This document shows, piece after piece, positions 7,783 to 10,705 of a stretch of 10,705 nucleotides of DNA (its first letter is position 1; the number at the start of each line of letters is the position of its first letter). The position numbers and the translations under genes are program-made. The DNA is from DASSWB01 sp035705495 (GTDB lineage: Bacteria; Bacteroidota; Bacteroidia; Flavobacteriales; Flavobacteriaceae). The notes beneath the pieces were generated by a model. The model did no database searches. It saw nothing but the letters and a program-made list of their open reading frames with translations, and was not told where the DNA came from. The stretch covers positions 1-10,705 of the forward strand of contig DASSWB010000029.1 of assembly GCA_035705495.1 (NCBI GenBank). Direction: 5' to 3'.

Positions 7783-9123
7783 ATGACAAACGGTGAGATT
7801 AATAGACTTGGGCAGTCAATATGTAATAAGAAAGGTAAACTAGATGATGTTGAACTTGATTTATTACAGCGTTTCAGAATTTCTTTTAGTGAGCCTCTTG
7901 TAGATACATTTAATACTGTTCGCTTACTTTCAGACAAAGTGCATCGCGCTAGTATTACAGCTTTTAGATTAAAGCGAATAGGGACAATCATAAATAAAAT
8001 CGAAAGGCAACCTAAAATGGCGCTCAGCCGTATGGGCGATATTGCTGGTATTCGATGTATTTTTTATAACGAAAACGAAGTTTATAAAGCATTAGAGTTT
8101 ATAAAAGCTAAGTACGAAATATCAGGCAAAATAAGGGACTATGTAGAAGAGCCGAAAGAACTTGGTTACAGAGGTATCCATGTATACGTTATAGACCCCA
8201 AATCGGGAAAAAGAATTGAAATTCAAATACGAACTATTGCACACCACAATTGGGCAACCCTTGTAGAGATAACAGATCTGCTTTATGATCTCAGATTAAA
8301 AGAATTAGGAAGTGATTCCGATAAGGAATTTGCTCAATTTCATTCTTTGATGTCCAGTGAAAAAGAACTTAATAAAGAAGAAGCTGATCTGATTTATAGT
8401 GTATTAAAAAGGCGAAATTTTATCTCCAAATTGAGCTCAACATTTAGAAAAAATAATAATGAAGTTAAAAAAAGGTGGTCCAGCAAGGATAGCAAAAACT
8501 CTTTTTTCCTCATAGAGGCCTCGAAAAGCTCGATACCGAGTCTACAATCTTTTAAAACTTTTGAAGAAGCAGAAGCTGAATATTTTAAAAAATATAAACA
8601 AAACGAAAATGCTGAAATAGTCCTAACATCGATCAAAAGACCAAACTTTAACCAGATAAGTATTGCATATGCTAATTACATATTGTCCTATCACACTTTT
8701 ATGAATGATATTAAACCAATTTTACAAGAGCTGGCAATAGAAGCACTTGAAAACAGAAAGCATTTTCGTTTTAAAAAGATATTTAAAACCTATGAAGATT
8801 TACAGGCAAATGTTTTATTCGAGGTATTAATGGAAAGTGCTGATCTATTTTTGAATGAATTGGGGAGGAAGAAAAAGCTTGTTGGAAGAAAACACAAATT
8901 GAGCAAGCTACAAGAAAATAAAATAAGGAACAAAATTGATCAAAAGATAAAAGAACACCAAAAATCACATAGAGAATTTTTGCAAGAATTAGAATTATAT
9001 CTACCTAAAAACTTCTTTTTAAAAGAATTCACCATAGATTTTCTGAAAAAACACAACAAAAGAATTAAAAAGATTATGATTGGAAATCAAGTTGAATTTG
9101 AGAAGCTATTGAGTAATTCATAA
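7783..9123 (+). CDS. RelA/SpoT nucleotidyltransferase-domain protein without hydrolase domain
   Basis: A 446-residue protein with a (p)ppGpp-synthetase-fold domain at about 60-170. Family landmarks: basic FRLKR (61-65), GDIAGIR (85-91, Asp86 as metal ligand), RDYVEEPKELGYRGIH (118-133, Tyr129 in the base-stacking place), EIQIRT (146-151, Glu146 as second catalytic acid), then AHHNWATLVE. No HD-type hydrolase domain, TGS or ACT domain is present. Residues 238-310 (FFLIEAS to AYANYILSYHTF) resemble the tail of many longer RelA/SpoT-domain proteins, which often reads AYPNYFxD. The last 85 residues are rich in Lys and Arg and could bind RNA. The enzyme may make an alarmone or, like toxic small alarmone synthetases, pyrophosphorylate tRNA; the sequence does not decide. 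The ATG at 7783 is preferred over an adjoining TTG at 7780; it lies 14 bases after hsdS, so it is probably co-transcribed. It is AT-rich. Confidence 0.9.
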   Translation: MTNGEINRLGQSICNKKGKLDDVELDLLQRFRISFSEPLVDTFNTVRLLSDKVHRASITAFRLKRIGTIINKIERQPKMALSRMGDIAGIRCIFYNENEVYKALEFIKAKYEISGKIRDYVEEPKELGYRGIHVYVIDPKSGKRIEIQIRTIAHHNWATLVEITDLLYDLRLKELGSDSDKEFAQFHSLMSSEKELNKEEADLIYSVLKRRNFISKLSSTFRKNNNEVKKRWSSKDSKNSFFLIEASKSSIPSLQSFKTFEEAEAEYFKKYKQNENAEIVLTSIKRPNFNQISIAYANYILSYHTFMNDIKPILQELAIEALENRKHFRFKKIFKTYEDLQANVLFEVLMESADLFLNELGRKKKLVGRKHKLSKLQENKIRNKIDQKIKEHQKSHREFLQELELYLPKNFFLKEFTIDFLKKHNKRIKKIMIGNQVEFEKLLSNS

Positions 9124-9134
9124 ATGATAAAAAT

Positions 9135-10244
9135 ATGCATTTATTTATAGTTGGAGAACAAACATTACCACTGCATTTACAATACAATTTTGTTGGTGTT
9201 ACAAAGCCAAATGATTGCGATTGGTCAAATGTCACTGTAAATGGTTCCGCGGAAAATTCACAAGCTGGTATGTACGCAGACATTTGTAGAGTACATGAGG
9301 GGGATGAGGTGTTGCTGTATATGGAAAAACCACGCCATGACACCTTAAGGGAAGGAGGCAGATTTATAGGAATATTTGAAGTCATAAGTCCACAGTTGTT
9401 TTATGAACCGAACGGTACGTATCTTAATGCTGAATTAGGAAAACCACTAATATATAGATTGCAAATTCAACCAAAACTAATATATCCAAATGGCGTTTCA
9501 GAATGGCAAGCTATGGATGAAATGACCGATTTTGATAATGTTCATGATATTCCCTGGACAATAATCTATCGTAAAATGACAGGGAGTAGAGGTTGCACCC
9601 CTCTTTTACCTCACGAAGGAGCTATTATAAGAAAGATGTTAGACTTGAGAAATCACGGTCAAAAAATTAATAATGCTCCACTCCAATATAACTTTTCTAC
9701 TTTTAATTTAGAACATTCTCCGGTTCCAAATACGCCATATTTGGGTAATCTAAATAACTTTCAAGATATTGAAAATAGGTTGTTGTTTATAATGAACCAT
9801 ACAACCAGAAAATGGGAATCTCATTTACAAGCTTATTTAATGCAAGAATTGAAGCGGAATTTAGCTTTGACTAATTTGTTGTTCCCCCAAACCAATATTG
9901 GTTGGATAGGCAATGAAATATATTGTGGCGCAGGAATGCAACGTATCGATATTTTGGTATATTCTGAAAATCAAATGAATAAATTTATTCATTTAATAGA
10001 ATTAAAATCTGTGGAAGCAACTTTGACGACAGCTTCACAAATGAATAGATACATAAAATGGCTGAAGGCGCATATACCGGATGTATCTATGCATCAAATT
10101 ATCCCAACAATTATTGCACCTTCCATTCATCAAAGCTATAATGATGAAGTTCGAATTTATTTGAGAGGACATGGAATAAGCCAGTTTAGAAATATTACTG
10201 TGGATAATGCTTTAAATTTTACTCAAGAAATTTTGACGGTTTAA
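9135..10244 (+). CDS. EVE/PUA-like domain fused to a PD-(D/E)xK nuclease: probable modification-dependent endonuclease
   Basis: A 369-residue protein of two parts. The N-terminal 1-145 has an EVE/PUA-like pattern: a beta start (LFIVGE), MYADICRVHEGDEVLLYME at 46-64, then GGRFIGIFEVIS at 74-85; such domains read modified bases in DNA or RNA. The C-terminal part (about 205-369) has a NucS/RecB-like nuclease core: Glu228 (ESHLQAYL), Asp272 in RIDIL, Glu289 and Lys291 in IELK, and Gln302/Tyr306 in QMNRY. Between them is a linker including RGCTPLLPHE. Domain joining of this kind is known in type IV-like, modification-dependent restriction enzymes, so this is the likely role, not proven. The ATG follows the RelA/SpoT gene by 11 bases; no Shine-Dalgarno is visible. 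No signal peptide or membrane segment is seen. The exact family is not recognised. Confidence 0.8.
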   Translation: MHLFIVGEQTLPLHLQYNFVGVTKPNDCDWSNVTVNGSAENSQAGMYADICRVHEGDEVLLYMEKPRHDTLREGGRFIGIFEVISPQLFYEPNGTYLNAELGKPLIYRLQIQPKLIYPNGVSEWQAMDEMTDFDNVHDIPWTIIYRKMTGSRGCTPLLPHEGAIIRKMLDLRNHGQKINNAPLQYNFSTFNLEHSPVPNTPYLGNLNNFQDIENRLLFIMNHTTRKWESHLQAYLMQELKRNLALTNLLFPQTNIGWIGNEIYCGAGMQRIDILVYSENQMNKFIHLIELKSVEATLTTASQMNRYIKWLKAHIPDVSMHQIIPTIIAPSIHQSYNDEVRIYLRGHGISQFRNITVDNALNFTQEILTV

Positions 10245-10385
10245 ACATAGGGATAAATAAAATTAAGTTTTCTTTCCCCGATCATGCTTGTGGAATTTTG
10301 AAGATGAGTGTTTTGGATAAAGCGGGAAAATTGGATCAGGAAATAGGAAATCGTTTGATTGGCGTTTTTGAAATGAATGGGTTGG

Positions 10386-10401
10386 TGAGTGAGTGAGTGA
10401 G
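10386..10401. repeat. TGAG tetranucleotide tract, four copies
   Basis: Four perfect TGAG units, preceded by one further G. Tetranucleotide tracts can gain or lose units through slippage. This one sits at the end of a short open frame whose stop it supplies, with no recognised gene, so no phase-variable product can be named. Confidence 0.7.
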
Positions 10402-10405
10402 CCGT

Positions 10406-10440
10406 TGGCATTTCTGCTTCCGCCCCTTTTAAAAATGCCA
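10406..10440. repeat. Perfect 8-bp inverted repeat with 19-base loop
   Basis: TGGCATTT (10406-10413) and AAATGCCA (10433-10440) are perfect complements. The right arm also belongs to the short palindrome at 10435-10447, so the two structures compete. There is no T-run after it on the plus strand. Confidence 0.6.
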
Positions 10441-10447
10441 TAGGCAT
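10435..10447 (-). terminator. Short palindrome, weak terminator-like on the minus strand
   Basis: ATGCC-ATA-GGCAT forms a 5-bp stem with a 3-base loop. Read on the minus strand it is followed by TTTT (10434-10431), so it could weakly stop leftward transcription coming from beyond the right edge. The stem is short and no minus-strand gene is visible here; it may simply be part of the repetitive element. Confidence 0.25.
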
Positions 10448-10454
10448 GACCGAT

Positions 10455-10544
10455 ATGGTAACCTCGGATTTCAATCCGTGGGAGTGCAGCATGAGGGAAA
10501 TGGTAACTTCGGGTTTCGATCCGAGTGAGTGCAACATGAGGTTT
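10455..10544. repeat. Two tandem 45-bp hairpin-forming repeats
   Basis: Copy 1 is 10455-10499 and copy 2 is 10500-10544, both beginning ATGGTAAC. They agree at 36 of 45 positions, and at 36 of the first 42. Each holds a hairpin in the same place: CGGAT-TTCA-ATCCG in copy 1 and TCGGGT-TTCG-ATCCGA in copy 2. A difference in the stem (A-T pair against G-T pair) and one just outside it (which adds a T-A pair in copy 2) leave the fold intact. Translation is open on both strands because the period is a multiple of three; this looks like a spurious-ORF source, not a gene. Confidence 0.75.
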
Positions 10545-10705
10545 CCCGACGACTTCACCTTGGTAGGCATATTCAGAAGTAAGGCCTTTTTGTGATTATT
10601 TGAAGTTAAAATTCCTTGACAAAAATTCCCCTCAATTTTTTGAACTGATTTTTTTTGATTTTAGAGGTTTCTTCTTTGGGATTTGGGCATTTTGGGCATT
10701 TTTCG

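Larger units (their letters stand above)
10245..10705. other. Gene-free right end with repetitive DNA
   Basis: About 460 bases with no gene I would accept. Short open frames (30 codons from 10304, 49 codons from 10446, and a longer one on the minus strand across 10241-10570) exist mainly because they cross the repeats. Contents in order: plain AT-rich sequence to about 10380, a TGAG tract, nested inverted repeats, a two-copy 45-bp repeat, then AT-rich sequence with T-runs and a 9-bp direct repeat GGGCATTTT (10685-10693 and 10694-10702) at the edge. No clear plus-strand terminator follows the last gene. Confidence 0.55.

Noticed and set aside
10304..10396. Frame of 30 codons ending in the TGAG tract
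   Set aside because: Open sequence continues upstream without a clear start, no family is recognised, and it is short; too little to call a gene or a pseudogene.
10241..10570. Minus-strand frame of 109 codons at the right end
   Set aside because: Its repeated residues (VTIS and LMLHS twice) come from the 45-bp tandem repeats; it also touches the end of the plus-strand nuclease gene and shows no domain.
10446..10595. Plus-strand frame of 49 codons across the tandem repeats
   Set aside because: Open only because the repeat period is a multiple of three; the product is a duplicated repeat with no coding signature.
1..10705. CRISPR array, tRNA or rRNA genes, insertion sequence or integrase
   Set aside because: No regularly spaced repeats of suitable length, no cloverleaf or rRNA-like sequence, and no transposase or recombinase motifs were seen on either strand.

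Overview
The window most likely comes from a member of the Bacteroidota, probably a flavobacterium. The grounds are an exact TAnnTTTG -7 element in front of the main operon, almost no Shine-Dalgarno sequences, moderate-to-low GC, and HsdR/HsdM/HsdS sequences of the flavour usual in that phylum. No species can be named from the sequence alone.

Layout. Bases 1-799 look like ordinary chromosome and are visibly richer in GC than what follows: the tail of an unrecognised gene, then a short-chain dehydrogenase/reductase. Bases 800-1120 are a gene-free gap ending in a promoter with a perfect palindrome on its -7 box. Bases 1121-10244 hold five tightly packed plus-strand genes: hsdR, hsdM and hsdS of a type I restriction-modification system (size most like the EcoR124/type IC group), then a RelA/SpoT nucleotidyltransferase-domain protein, then a protein joining an EVE/PUA-like domain to a PD-(D/E)xK nuclease domain. 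Gene joints are a 4-bp overlap, an 8-bp overlap, a 14-bp gap and an 11-bp gap, so all five could share one transcript. Bases 10245-10705 carry no convincing gene but contain stacked inverted repeats, a TGAG tetranucleotide tract and a two-copy 45-bp hairpin-forming repeat, which look like a repetitive intergenic element.

How the genes may work together. HsdM and HsdS would methylate a bipartite target; with HsdR they would translocate and cut unmethylated DNA. The fifth gene looks like a reader-nuclease of the modification-dependent (type IV-like) kind and could attack modified phage DNA that evades HsdR. The RelA/SpoT protein keeps the synthetase motifs, lacks a hydrolase domain and has a long basic C-terminal part. 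It may make an alarmone or modify tRNA and act as a back-up growth-arrest arm, in the position where tRNA-cutting proteins such as PrrC sit in other type I loci. That three-layer reading is inference; the parts themselves are seen directly.

The least ordinary points are the 230-residue C-terminal extension on HsdS, the RelA/SpoT gene tied to a type I locus, the EVE-like/nuclease fusion, and palindromic DNA segments inside hsdS at its domain joints.
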